62,315 nucleotides of DNA from Pseudomonadota bacterium (GTDB lineage: Bacteria; Pseudomonadota; Alphaproteobacteria; Sphingomonadales; Sphingomonadaceae): contig JAEZFL010000111.1 in assembly GCA_023417515.1 (NCBI GenBank), forward strand, positions 1 to 62,315. The letters run 5' to 3'. Positions within the stretch are counted from its first letter, which is position 1. Each line of letters opens with the position of its first letter. Of this stretch, positions 7,439 to 16,002 are shown piece by piece. Both the position numbers and the translations under genes were made by a program. The notes beneath the pieces were generated by a model that ran no database searches, was not told the DNA's origin, and worked only from the letters and a program-made list of their open reading frames with translations.

Positions 7439-10102
7439 CTATGCCGCCGCCACGGCTTCCTTGGCGATCGTCTCGCGGACCGCGGCAAGCGCCTCCTCGC
7501 CCTTGCTGCCATCCGGGCCGCCGCCCTGGGCCATGTCGGGACGGCCGCCGCCGCCCTGGCCGCCCAAAGCTGCGACTGCGGCGCGGACGAGGTCGACGGC
7601 GTTGAAGCGTGACGTCAGATCGTCAGTGACACCCGCGGCGACGCTGGCGCGGCCGTCATTGACCGCGACGAGGGCGACGACTCCGCTGCCGACGCGGGCC
7701 TTGGCTTCGTCGACGAGGCCGCGAAGCTGCTTGGGGTCCACGCCGCCCAGCACCTGGCCGATGAAGGCCGTGCCGGCGACCTGCTCTGGGCCGGCGACCT
7801 CCTTGGCGCTTCCGCCGCCCAAGGCGAGCGCCTTCTTGGCCTCGGCGAGCTCGCGCTCGAGCCGGCGGCGCTCCTCGATCAGGGTGGCGACCCGGGCCGG
7901 GACCTCGTCGGGCGAGGCCTTGAGCGTCGCGGCGGCTTCGCGCAGTCGGTTGTCGCGGTCGAGCAGCCAGCGGCGCGCGGCCTCGCCGGTCAGCGCCTCG
8001 ATGCGGCGCACGCCCGAGCTGACCGCGCTTTCGGAGACGATCTTGAACAGCTGGATGTCACCGAGAGCGCTGACATGGGTGCCGCCGCACAGCTCGACCG
8101 AATAACTTCCCTCGTCGCGAGTGCCCATGCTGAGCACCCGGACCTCGTCGCCATATTTCTCGCCGAACAAAGCGACGGCGCCGGCCTCGATGGCGTCGGC
8201 ATGGCTCATCAGCCGCGTGGTGACCTGCTGGTTCTCGCGGATGTGGGCGTTCACCTCGGCCTCGATCGCTTCGATATCTTCGGCGGTGAGCGCCTTGGGA
8301 TGCGAGAAGTCGAAGCGGAAGCGGTCGGGCGCGACGAGGCTGCCCTTCTGGGTGACGTGGCCGCCGAGCCGATGGCGGAGCGCGGCGTGGACGAGGTGGG
8401 TCGCCGAATGGTTGGCGCGGATTCGGTTGCGGCGATCGGAGTCGACAACGAGCTTGACCGCGTCGCCGACCTTCACGCTGCCCGCCTTCACCGTCGCATG
8501 GTGGGCGTGAAGCCGCCCGAGCGGCTTCGACGTGTCGGCAATTTCGGCCTCGAAGCCGCTGTCATTGCAAATCTTTCCGGCGTCGCCCATCTGGCCGCCG
8601 CTCTCGCCGTAGAAAGGCGTCTGGTTGGTCAGCAGGATGACCTCGTCACCCGCATTCGCGATCTCGACGCGAGCGCCGTCCTTGACGATAGCGGTGATGA
8701 CGCCCTCGCCTTCGGTGCCGGCATAGCCGGTGAACTCGGTCGAGCCATGGTCCTCGGCGATATCGAACCAGACGTCCTCGGACGCCTTCGCGCCCGAGCC
8801 CTTCCAGGCGGCGCGGGCCTGCGCTTTCTGCTCGGCCATGGCGGAGTCGAAGCCGGCGCGGTCGACCTGCAGGCCCTGGGCGCGGAGCGCGTCCTCGGTG
8901 AGGTCGTAGGGGAAGCCGTAAGTGTCGTAGAGCTTGAACGCGACGGCGCCGGGAAGCGTGTCGCCCTGCTTCATCCCGCCCGTCGCCTCGTCGAGCAGCT
9001 TGAGGCCGTTGGCGAGAGTCTGGCGGAAGCGGGTCTCCTCCGACAGCAGGGTCTCGACGATCAGCGGCTGGGCGCGGACCAGCTCGGGATAGGCGCCGCC
9101 CATCTCGGAGACGAGCTCCGGCACCAGCCGGTGCATCAGCGGCTCGGCGGCGCCGAGCAGATGGGCATGGCGCATCGCGCGGCGCATGATCCGGCGAAGC
9201 ACATAGCCCCTGCCCTCATTGGCCGGCAGCACCCCGTCGGCGATCAGGAAGCCCGACGCGCGCAGGTGATCGGCGATGACCCGGTGGCTCGCCTTGCCGG
9301 GGCCGGCGGGGTCGCTCTTGGTCAGCTCGGACGACGCCGCGATCAGCGCCTTGAACGTGTCGGTGTCGTAATTGTCGTGGACGCCCTGCAGCACCGCGGC
9401 GATGCGCTCCAGGCCCATGCCCGTGTCGATCGACGGCTTGGGAAGGTCGCGGACGATCTCGTTGTCCTCCTGCTCAAATTGCATGAACACGAGGTTCCAG
9501 ATCTCGACGAAGCGGTCGCCGTCCTCGTCCGGGCTCCCGGGAGGGCCGCCGGGGATATGCTCGCCATGATCGTAGAAGATCTCCGAGCAGGGCCCGCACG
9601 GGCCGTTGTCGCCCATCGCCCAGAAATTGTCCTTGGTGGGAATGCGGATGATCCGGCTCTCGGGCAGGCCGGCGATCCTCTTCCACAGCTCGAAGGCGTC
9701 GTCGTCGGTGTGATAGACGGTGGCGGTCAGCTTCTCAGGCGGGATTCCCCACTCTTTGGTCAGCAGGTCCCAGGCAAGGGTGATCGCGCGCTCCTTGAAA
9801 TAGTCGCCGAAGGAGAAATTCCCCAGCATCTCGAAGAAGGTGTGGTGGCGCGCGGTGTAGCCGACATTGTCGAGGTCGTTGTGCTTGCCGCCGGCGCGAA
9901 CGCATTTCTGGCTCGATGTGGCGGTGCTGTAGGGGCGCGTCTCGAGGCCGGTGAAGACGTTCTTGAACGGCACCATACCGGCGTTGACGAACATCAGCGT
10001 GGGATCGTTCTGCGGCACCAGCGGCGCCGAGGGCACGATCTGGTGCCCCTCACGGCCGAAATGGTCGAGGAAGGAGCGGCGGATATCGTTCGTCGAACTC
10101 AT
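7439..10102 (-). CDS. alaS: Alanyl-tRNA synthetase
   Basis: Charges tRNA-Ala in the cytoplasm. The 887-residue length is normal for bacterial AlaRS. The N-terminal class II catalytic core begins RRSFLDHFGREGH and contains MVPFKNVFTG and the GGKHNDLDNVG segment. The editing domain carries the zinc ligands NHSATH and, further on, CGGTH (SVELCGGTHVSALGD). The C-terminal region has the coiled coil (EERRRLERELAEAKKAL) and the C-Ala domain ending in a glycine-rich loop (GGQGGGGRPDMAQGGG). ATG at 10102 is the family start. It is divergent from the Vgb-like gene. Confidence 0.97.
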   Translation of the reverse strand: MSSTNDIRRSFLDHFGREGHQIVPSAPLVPQNDPTLMFVNAGMVPFKNVFTGLETRPYSTATSSQKCVRAGGKHNDLDNVGYTARHHTFFEMLGNFSFGDYFKERAITLAWDLLTKEWGIPPEKLTATVYHTDDDAFELWKRIAGLPESRIIRIPTKDNFWAMGDNGPCGPCSEIFYDHGEHIPGGPPGSPDEDGDRFVEIWNLVFMQFEQEDNEIVRDLPKPSIDTGMGLERIAAVLQGVHDNYDTDTFKALIAASSELTKSDPAGPGKASHRVIADHLRASGFLIADGVLPANEGRGYVLRRIMRRAMRHAHLLGAAEPLMHRLVPELVSEMGGAYPELVRAQPLIVETLLSEETRFRQTLANGLKLLDEATGGMKQGDTLPGAVAFKLYDTYGFPYDLTEDALRAQGLQVDRAGFDSAMAEQKAQARAAWKGSGAKASEDVWFDIAEDHGSTEFTGYAGTEGEGVITAIVKDGARVEIANAGDEVILLTNQTPFYGESGGQMGDAGKICNDSGFEAEIADTSKPLGRLHAHHATVKAGSVKVGDAVKLVVDSDRRNRIRANHSATHLVHAALRHRLGGHVTQKGSLVAPDRFRFDFSHPKALTAEDIEAIEAEVNAHIRENQQVTTRLMSHADAIEAGAVALFGEKYGDEVRVLSMGTRDEGSYSVELCGGTHVSALGDIQLFKIVSESAVSSGVRRIEALTGEAARRWLLDRDNRLREAAATLKASPDEVPARVATLIEERRRLERELAEAKKALALGGGSAKEVAGPEQVAGTAFIGQVLGGVDPKQLRGLVDEAKARVGSGVVALVAVNDGRASVAAGVTDDLTSRFNAVDLVRAAVAALGGQGGGGRPDMAQGGGPDGSKGEEALAAVRETIAKEAVAAA

Positions 10103-10215
10103 ATGGTTGACTTAGGCGCGGCGGGGTGAGCGGGCAAGCGGCTGGCCGCCTCTTGAGCCGGCGCCGCGCCAGGCTACAATCGGCGGCCAATCACCAGGGT
10201 CAAACGAGGATCGCG

Positions 10216-11244
10216 ATGCTCCGTTTCGCCGTGACTGCCGCCTTGGCCGCCTTTCTGGCCGTTCCAGCCGCGGCGCAACCCGCCCAGCAGCCGGCGCAGC
10301 AGCCGGCGCCGCGGCCGCCGGTTCGCACCGACCTGCCGGCCAACGTGCGAGTCTTCGACGTCCCGCCGGGCAGCCGTCCGCACGACGTCGCGCCCGGGCC
10401 GAACGGCCTCGTCTGGTATACCGGGCAGCGGCGCGGAACGCTCGGGATCCTCGACCCCCGCAGCGGAGAGGTGCGCGAAGTGCCGCTGGGAGAAGGCTCC
10501 GCTCCGCACGGCGTCATCCAGGGACCGGACGGCCATGCCTGGATCACCGACGGCGGCCTCAATGCGATCGTTCGGGTCAACGCCCAGACCGACGAGGTCA
10601 CCACCTGGCGCCTCCCCGCCGAATTCCCCAATGCCAATCTCAACACCGCCGCCTTCGACCGGGACGGCGTGATCTGGTTCACCGGCCAGACCGGAGTCTA
10701 TGGCCGGCTCGACCCGCGCACCGGCGCGATGCGAGTGTGGAACGCCCCGCAAGGGCGCGGCCCTTATGGCATTACGGCGACTCCGGACGGCGAAATCTAT
10801 TATGTGAGCCTCGCCGGCAGCCATCTCGCCCATGTCGACCGGGCGACGGGCGACGCGCGCGTGATCGAGCTGCCGACCGCCGACCAGGGCGCGCGCCGGG
10901 TGTGGGCCGACAGCAGCGGCCATCTGTGGATCTCGGAATGGAATGGCGGCCAGCTCACCCGTTACGATCCGCGCACCGGGCAGTGGCGCAGCTGGCGGCC
11001 GGAAGGCGAGCGGCCGCGCGTCTACGCGGTCTATGTCGATCCGCGCGACCAGGTGTGGATCAGTGATTTCGCCGCCAACGCCACCCTCGCCTTCGACCCC
11101 GCCACCGAGCGGTGGACCAGCTATCCCGGCAGCGGGCCCAACGCCAATGTCCGCCAGATTCTGGGGACGCGCGATGCGGTGTACCTGCCGGAATCCGGCC
11201 TCGACCGGATCATGGTCGTCGACCTGACTCGGCCGCCATCGTGA
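10216..11244 (+). CDS. Secreted Vgb/streptogramin-lyase-like beta-propeller protein
   Basis: 342 residues from the ATG at 10216, chosen because it starts directly with a signal peptide (LRFAVTAALAAFLAVPAAA), while an upstream in-frame GTG at 10126 would add about 30 non-conserved residues. A short Q/P-rich linker follows, then propeller blades with repeated motifs of the form PHGVxxGPDGxxWxTD (seen as PHDVAPGPNGLVWYTG, PHGVIQGPDGHAWITD, PYGITATPDGEIYY). The fold is shared with virginiamycin B lyase and SMP-30-like proteins, but exported members usually have unknown substrates. The stop overlaps the start of the cytochrome c gene, so the pair is probably co-translated and may act in the same periplasmic pathway. 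Confidence 0.85.
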   Translation: MLRFAVTAALAAFLAVPAAAQPAQQPAQQPAPRPPVRTDLPANVRVFDVPPGSRPHDVAPGPNGLVWYTGQRRGTLGILDPRSGEVREVPLGEGSAPHGVIQGPDGHAWITDGGLNAIVRVNAQTDEVTTWRLPAEFPNANLNTAAFDRDGVIWFTGQTGVYGRLDPRTGAMRVWNAPQGRGPYGITATPDGEIYYVSLAGSHLAHVDRATGDARVIELPTADQGARRVWADSSGHLWISEWNGGQLTRYDPRTGQWRSWRPEGERPRVYAVYVDPRDQVWISDFAANATLAFDPATERWTSYPGSGPNANVRQILGTRDAVYLPESGLDRIMVVDLTRPPS

Positions 11245-11618
11245 AGCTGGCGCTGGCGTCCGCGGCTGCGCTGGTCGCCGTCGGCGCCGCGACCTTGCCC
11301 GAGGGCGATCCCGAGCGCGGCGAACGCGCCTATATGAAATGCTATGGCTGCCACAGCCTCGAGCCGGGGCAGAGCGCCAACGGGCCGTCGCTTCACGGCA
11401 TCGTCGGAAAGGCCATCGCGAGCGACCCCGACTACCCCTATTCCGAGGCGCTGCGGACGCTGGCGCGGCGCGAGTCGCTCTGGACCCCCGAGCTGCTCGA
11501 CCGCTTCGTCGCCGATCCGGAAGGCGTCGCTCCGGGCACCGACATGGGCTTCTTCGTCAGCACCGATGTCCAGGAGCGGGCCGACCTGATCGCCTATCTC
11601 GGTCAATCGGGCGATTAG
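11241..11618 (+). CDS. Small c-type cytochrome (class I)
   Basis: 125 residues beginning at GTG 11241, which overlaps the TGA of the upstream gene; longer in-frame extensions have no signal sequence. Residues 1-19 form a signal peptide. The heme site is CYGCH (residues 34-38), and the likely axial methionine is in TDMGFFVS near residue 100. The size fits a soluble c2/c552-like electron carrier in the periplasm. Coupling to the propeller protein suggests electron transfer to or from a periplasmic enzyme, which is inference. Confidence 0.88.
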   Translation: MKLALASAAALVAVGAATLPEGDPERGERAYMKCYGCHSLEPGQSANGPSLHGIVGKAIASDPDYPYSEALRTLARRESLWTPELLDRFVADPEGVAPGTDMGFFVSTDVQERADLIAYLGQSGD

Positions 11619-11627
11619 GCACTTGCG

Positions 11628-11640
11628 CTTTCGTGGCGAC
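11628..11640 (+). promoter_or_regulatory. 13-bp motif shared with the recA upstream region
   Basis: The sequence CTTTCGTGGCGAC lies 82 bases upstream of the EF-G-like start codon. The identical 13-mer is found upstream of recA at 20082-20094 in the same orientation relative to the gene. It may be a promoter element or a regulator site; the function is unknown. Confidence 0.4.
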
Positions 11641-11722
11641 AGGTAGAGCCTGATCGCTTCGGTTTGAGAGGCGCTGCCGCGTCTTCTTCGCGGATCGCGC
11701 ACAGCGGACGGAGGAGACGATC

Positions 11723-13747
11723 ATGCCCGACAGACAGGCAGCTACAAGAGCGGTGGCGCTCGTCGGGCCTGGCGGGGCTGGCAAGACCAGCCTTGCCGAG
11801 GCCCTTCTTTTTGCCAGCGGCGCGATCGACCGGCAGGGCAGCGTCGATGCCAAGACCAGCGTCGGCGATTCGAGCGCGGAGGCGCGGGCGCGCGGCGGCT
11901 CGACCGAGCTGAACCTGATGCGCTTCGACTATCTCGGCGACAGCTTCGTCATCGCCGACTGCCCCGGATCGCCCGGCTTCTCCGCCGACGGCGCCCGCGG
12001 CGTGGCGGCCTGCGATCTCGCCATCCTGGTGATCGATCCGGAGCCGGAGCGCGCCCATCTCGCCGAGCCTGCGCTTCGGAAGCTCGAAGCGCTCGGCGTG
12101 CCTCACATGATCTTCGTCAACAAGATCGACCAGGCGCGCGGCTCGATCCAGGCCTTGCTCGAGGCGCTTCAGCCGATGAGCGCCTCGCCGCTGATCGCCC
12201 GGCAGATACCGATCCGCGACGGCGAGAAGATCACGGGCTTCGTCGACCTGGCGCTCGAGCGCGCCTTTCACTACCGCGCCGGCCAGCCGTCCGAGCAGGG
12301 CGCCATTCCCGACGACCTCAAGGAGCGCGAGAAATCGGCACGCTTCCACATGCTCGAACAGCTCGCCGATCATGACGACGCGCTGATGGAAGCCTTGCTG
12401 ATGGACGAGGAGCCGGACCCCAAGACGGTCTATGCCGACCTCGCCAACGAGACCGGCCGCGGCCTCGGCGTGCCGCTGCTGTTCGGATCGGCGCTCAAGG
12501 GCTTCGGCGTTCGCCGCCTGCTCAAGGCGCTCCGCCACGAGGCGCCGGGACCGGAGGCAACCGCCGAGCGGCTGCTCGCCGAGAAGCAGTGCGCCTTCGT
12601 CTTCAAGACCAGCCATGGCGGGGCGATGGGCCGCCTCGCCCTCGCCCGCATCTTCGGCGGCAGCCTCAAGGAAGGTGCCGAGCTCGCCACCGCGGACGGC
12701 GAGCCGGTGCGGATCGGCACGATCTTCCAGGTCCAGGGCGAAAAGGTGGTGAAGGCCGCCGAGGGGCGCATGGGCGACATCGTCGCCATCGCCAAGCTGG
12801 AAGGAGTCGCGGCCGGGGACTGGATCGGCAGCGGCGATTTGCCGCCGCCGCCGGAGATCGAGCTCGACACGTCCAACTATGCCGTCGCCATCGCGACCAA
12901 GGAGCGCAAGGACGACGTCCGCCTGTCGACCGCGCTTCACAAATTGGTCGAGGAGGACCCGGCCCTGTCGTGGGAGCAGGACGAGGCGGTGCACGAGACC
13001 CGCCTCAGGGGCGTCAGCGACGAGCATATCCGGGTGACGATCGACCGGCTCAAGAACCGCTACGGAGTCGCGGTGACGTCACGGCAGCCGCAGGTCGGCT
13101 ACCGCGAATCCATTCGCAAGAGCGTCACCCAGCGCGGCCGCCACAAGAAGCAGTCGGGCGGCCACGGCCAGTTCGGCGACGTCGTCATCGAGGTTCGTCC
13201 GCTGCCGCGCGGCGACGGCTTCCAGTTCAACGAGAAGATCAGCGGCGGCGTGGTGCCGAAGCAATGGTTCCCCGCGGTCGAGGCGGGAATCCGCGATGCC
13301 ATGGTGAAGGGGCCGCTGGGCTTCCCGGTCGTCGACGTCGCGGTGACCCTGGTGGACGGATCCTATCACAGCGTCGATTCGTCGGAGATCGCCTTCCGCA
13401 CCGCAGGCCGGATGGCGATGAGCGAGGCGCTTGCCGCCGCCTCGCCGCACCTGCTCGAGCCGGTACGGCGGGTGACGATCCTGACCCCTGGCAGCGCGGC
13501 GTCGAAAGTCACCTCGGCGGTCGCCAGCCGGCGCGGGCAGATGCTCGGAATGGAGCCGCGCGAGGGCTGGTCGCGCTGGGACCGGATCGAGGCTCTGATT
13601 CCCGAGGCCGAGATGCAGGGGCTCGACGCCGAGCTTCGCTCGTTGAGCCAGGGACTGGCGAGCTACGAATCCGAGTTCGACCATCTCGCCGAACTGAACG
13701 GCCACCTCGCCGACAAGGTCGTCCACAAGGAGCTCGAGCCGGCCTGA
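11723..13747 (+). CDS. Elongation factor G-like translational GTPase paralogue
   Basis: 674 residues with the five-domain EF-G layout: GTPase domain (P-loop GPGGAGKTS at 15-23, NKID at 133-136), domain II, then domains III-V ending with the typical EF-G C-terminal beta-alpha fold (for example SVDSSEIAFRTAGRMAMSEAL). It differs from housekeeping EF-G: the G3 box is DCPGS (79-83) instead of DTPGH, so the usual catalytic histidine is a serine, and the switch I RGIT is RGGS. ATG at 11723 has a strong GGAGGAG Shine-Dalgarno. Such paralogues are widespread in Alphaproteobacteria and of uncertain role; housekeeping fusA would normally sit with rpsL/rpsG elsewhere. Confidence 0.88.
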   Translation: MPDRQAATRAVALVGPGGAGKTSLAEALLFASGAIDRQGSVDAKTSVGDSSAEARARGGSTELNLMRFDYLGDSFVIADCPGSPGFSADGARGVAACDLAILVIDPEPERAHLAEPALRKLEALGVPHMIFVNKIDQARGSIQALLEALQPMSASPLIARQIPIRDGEKITGFVDLALERAFHYRAGQPSEQGAIPDDLKEREKSARFHMLEQLADHDDALMEALLMDEEPDPKTVYADLANETGRGLGVPLLFGSALKGFGVRRLLKALRHEAPGPEATAERLLAEKQCAFVFKTSHGGAMGRLALARIFGGSLKEGAELATADGEPVRIGTIFQVQGEKVVKAAEGRMGDIVAIAKLEGVAAGDWIGSGDLPPPPEIELDTSNYAVAIATKERKDDVRLSTALHKLVEEDPALSWEQDEAVHETRLRGVSDEHIRVTIDRLKNRYGVAVTSRQPQVGYRESIRKSVTQRGRHKKQSGGHGQFGDVVIEVRPLPRGDGFQFNEKISGGVVPKQWFPAVEAGIRDAMVKGPLGFPVVDVAVTLVDGSYHSVDSSEIAFRTAGRMAMSEALAAASPHLLEPVRRVTILTPGSAASKVTSAVASRRGQMLGMEPREGWSRWDRIEALIPEAEMQGLDAELRSLSQGLASYESEFDHLAELNGHLADKVVHKELEPA

Positions 13748-13750
13748 CCT

Positions 13751-13900
13751 AATTCCTCCCTGTGAGCCAACGGCTCACGGGGAGGGGGACCATCGCCGAG
13801 AGGCGATGGTGGAGGGGTAGCAGAAATCAGCGGAGCTACCTCTCCACCATCCGCTGCGCGGACGGTCCCCCTCCCCGCCGCTTCGCGGCAGGGAGGAATT
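13751..13900. repeat. Long nested inverted repeat between convergent genes
   Basis: The 150-bp element is bounded by AATTCCTCCCTG (13751-13762) and its exact complement CAGGGAGGAATT (13889-13900). Inside are smaller hairpins: GTGAGCCaacGGCTCAC, ACCATCGCCgagagGCGATGGT and a CGCCGCTTCGCGGC loop. It fills the gap between the convergent EF-G-like and symporter genes, so it could fold in both transcripts as a shared terminator-like structure. Confidence 0.8.
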
Positions 13901-13901
13901 C

Positions 13902-15293
13902 CTAAGGCGTGACCCGTTCGACCGGCGCTTCAATGCCGGCTGGCGGAGCGACGACCTCCTCCTTCGGCTCGCCCGCCGAGATGACCTGAGCCGCGACGAG
14001 GTCGCCGATCACGTTCAAGGTGGTGCGGCACATGTCGAGGAAGCGGTCGACTCCAAGCACCAGGGCGATCGCGGCCGGATCGATTCCGACCATCGCGAGG
14101 ATCAATGCGACGACCGGAAGCGACCCCGCGGGGACGCCCGCCGTGCCGATCCCGCCGAGGATGCAGACCAGCATCACCATGATCTGCTGCCAAAGGGTCA
14201 GCTCGATTCCGAAGAACTGCGCGAGGAAGATCACCGTGACGCCCTCGAACATGGCGGTGCCGTTCTGGTTGGCGGTGGCGCCGACGGTGAGCACGAACCG
14301 CGCGACCCGGCGCGGCAGGCCGAGCTTCTCCTCCGCGACGCGAAGCGCGGTCGGCAGGGTCGCGTTGGACGAGGCCGTCGAAAAGGCCATCACCGTCGCT
14401 TCCTGGGTCTCGCGGAAGAAGGCGATCGGATTCTTGCGGCCCAGCGTCGCCAGCAAGGCCGGAAAGACGACGAACATCTGGATCCCGAGCGCGAGCAGGA
14501 CCACCCCGACATAGGCGGACAGCCGCACGAGCAGGTCCCAGCCGAACACAGCGGCGAGGTTGAACATGAAGCAGGCGATGGCGATCGGTGCGAGCTTGAT
14601 GACGATGAGGATCAGCTTCATCGTCACGTCGAACAGGCCTTCGAACCCGTTCTGGAGCAGTCTCGCGTTGGGCGTGTCGGTGAGCAGCAGGCCGATTCCG
14701 AAGAACAAGGCGAAGATCATCACCGAGATGATCGCCGCGTTGCTGCCCATCGCGTCGACGATGTTGTTGGGGATGATGTTGATGAAGGCATCGATCCCGC
14801 TCGGCTGCTCCGAGCCGGTGCGGACGATCTGGGTCGCGCGCTCGCCGGACTCGGCCAGCATCGCCTGAGCCGCCGCGCGGTCGACGCCCGCGCCGGGCTC
14901 GAGCAGGTTGACGACGATCAGGCTGACCGCGACCGCGATCGACGAGACGATGACCGTATAAGCGAGCGTTCGCAGACCCACGCGCTTCAACGAGCGGATC
15001 TCGCCCATCTCCGAAATTCCGACGACCAGCGCCGAGAATACCAGCGGGATCACGAGCATGAAGATGAGGCGAAGGAAGATCTGGCCGATCGGATTGGTGA
15101 CATAGGTGGTGACCGCGTCCACCCAGGCCGCGTCGCGTGCCCCGGCATAAACGATCAGCCCTGCGCCGAGCCCGACCAGAAAGCCGATCAGCATCTGCAT
15201 CTGCAGCGAGATGCCGCCCTTCGTCTTCACCGCCTCGGCCACGTAATTCCCCTTGGTTCTTGTTGCGGCGGATGCGTCCACCTTTGCCGCCAT
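13902..15293 (-). CDS. Dicarboxylate/amino acid:cation symporter (DAACS family)
   Basis: 463-residue inner-membrane transporter of the GltP/DctA family. It has eight or so hydrophobic segments, the HP1 serine-rich loop (AFSTASSNATLPTAL), the TM7 motif (GATANQNGTAMFEG, corresponding to the family NMDGT region) and the HP2 region (GGIGTAGVPAGSLPVV). These are the substrate and Na+/H+ binding elements. The substrate could be glutamate/aspartate or C4-dicarboxylates; the sequence alone does not decide. ATG at 15293 lies only 37 bp from the divergent TIR gene. Confidence 0.92.
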   Translation of the reverse strand: MAAKVDASAATRTKGNYVAEAVKTKGGISLQMQMLIGFLVGLGAGLIVYAGARDAAWVDAVTTYVTNPIGQIFLRLIFMLVIPLVFSALVVGISEMGEIRSLKRVGLRTLAYTVIVSSIAVAVSLIVVNLLEPGAGVDRAAAQAMLAESGERATQIVRTGSEQPSGIDAFINIIPNNIVDAMGSNAAIISVMIFALFFGIGLLLTDTPNARLLQNGFEGLFDVTMKLILIVIKLAPIAIACFMFNLAAVFGWDLLVRLSAYVGVVLLALGIQMFVVFPALLATLGRKNPIAFFRETQEATVMAFSTASSNATLPTALRVAEEKLGLPRRVARFVLTVGATANQNGTAMFEGVTVIFLAQFFGIELTLWQQIMVMLVCILGGIGTAGVPAGSLPVVALILAMVGIDPAAIALVLGVDRFLDMCRTTLNVIGDLVAAQVISAGEPKEEVVAPPAGIEAPVERVTP

Positions 15294-15330
15294 TTGTCAA
15301 CGTCGGGCCGGTCCTGCTAGACCCAAGTCG

Positions 15331-16002
15331 ATGGCCGACGTCTTCCTCTCCTACGCCCGCCCGGACCAGGGGCGCGCGGCGACGGTCGCCGACGGCATCG
15401 AGGCGAGCGGCCGAAGCTTGTGGTGGGACCGGAGGCTCGCATCTGGCGACGATTACGGACTGGTGATCGAGCGCGAGATCGACGCGGCGCGCTGCGTCGT
15501 CGTCGCCTGGTCGAAAGCGGCGCGCGAGTCGCTGTGGGTGCGCGCGGAGGCCAATGCCGCGCTCGACTCCGGCAAGCTCGTGCAATTGAATTTCGACGGC
15601 GCGCGGCTGCCCTTGCCGTTCACGATGATCAACTTCCTCGACTTCCAAGCGTGGGGCGGGACCCGCGAGCAGGCGCCGTGGCCGGAGCTGCAGAGCCGAG
15701 TCGACGCCCGCATCCGCGGTGAGTCCGCGCCGCAGGCGCAGCCCGCGATCGAGTCGGGCGGGATCGAGATCGTCCAGCGGACGGAGGACCGGCTGCAGGG
15801 GTTCGGCCGCGCCGCCATTGTCGGCTGGGCGGGGCTGGCCGCGACCCTTCTCATCGGATTGTGCGTTCTGCTCGCGGTCCGCAACCTGCTCAGCGCCGCC
15901 GCGCTCGGCCTGATCAGCGTTGTCGCGCTGGCGGTGTCGCTGGCCCTGCTCGCTATTTCCGCCTTCGTGCTGGGCCGAACCATCCAGGCGAGCCGGCGAT
16001 GA
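15331..16002 (+). CDS. TIR domain protein with C-terminal membrane anchor
   Basis: 223 residues. ATG at 15331 begins directly with the TIR strand A motif VFLSYARPDQ; upstream in-frame sequence lacks homology. The TIR domain spans about residues 1-115 (box 2-like RSLWWDRRLASGDD). The Glu that acts as NADase catalytic residue in TIR enzymes corresponds to E73 in SLWVRAE, matching the SxWxxxE pattern, so activity is possible. After a linker, residues about 155-215 form two transmembrane segments (GWAGLAATLLIGLCVLLAV and GLISVVALAVSLALLAISAF). The stop overlaps the next gene (ATGA). The roles of membrane TIR proteins in this group are not established; defence, stress sensing or host interaction are options. 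Confidence 0.87.
   Translation: MADVFLSYARPDQGRAATVADGIEASGRSLWWDRRLASGDDYGLVIEREIDAARCVVVAWSKAARESLWVRAEANAALDSGKLVQLNFDGARLPLPFTMINFLDFQAWGGTREQAPWPELQSRVDARIRGESAPQAQPAIESGGIEIVQRTEDRLQGFGRAAIVGWAGLAATLLIGLCVLLAVRNLLSAAALGLISVVALAVSLALLAISAFVLGRTIQASRR

Noticed and set aside
8075..10129. Open frame of 684 codons antisense to alaS
   Set aside because: alaS is complete with all editing and catalytic motifs; the antisense product has no recognisable fold.
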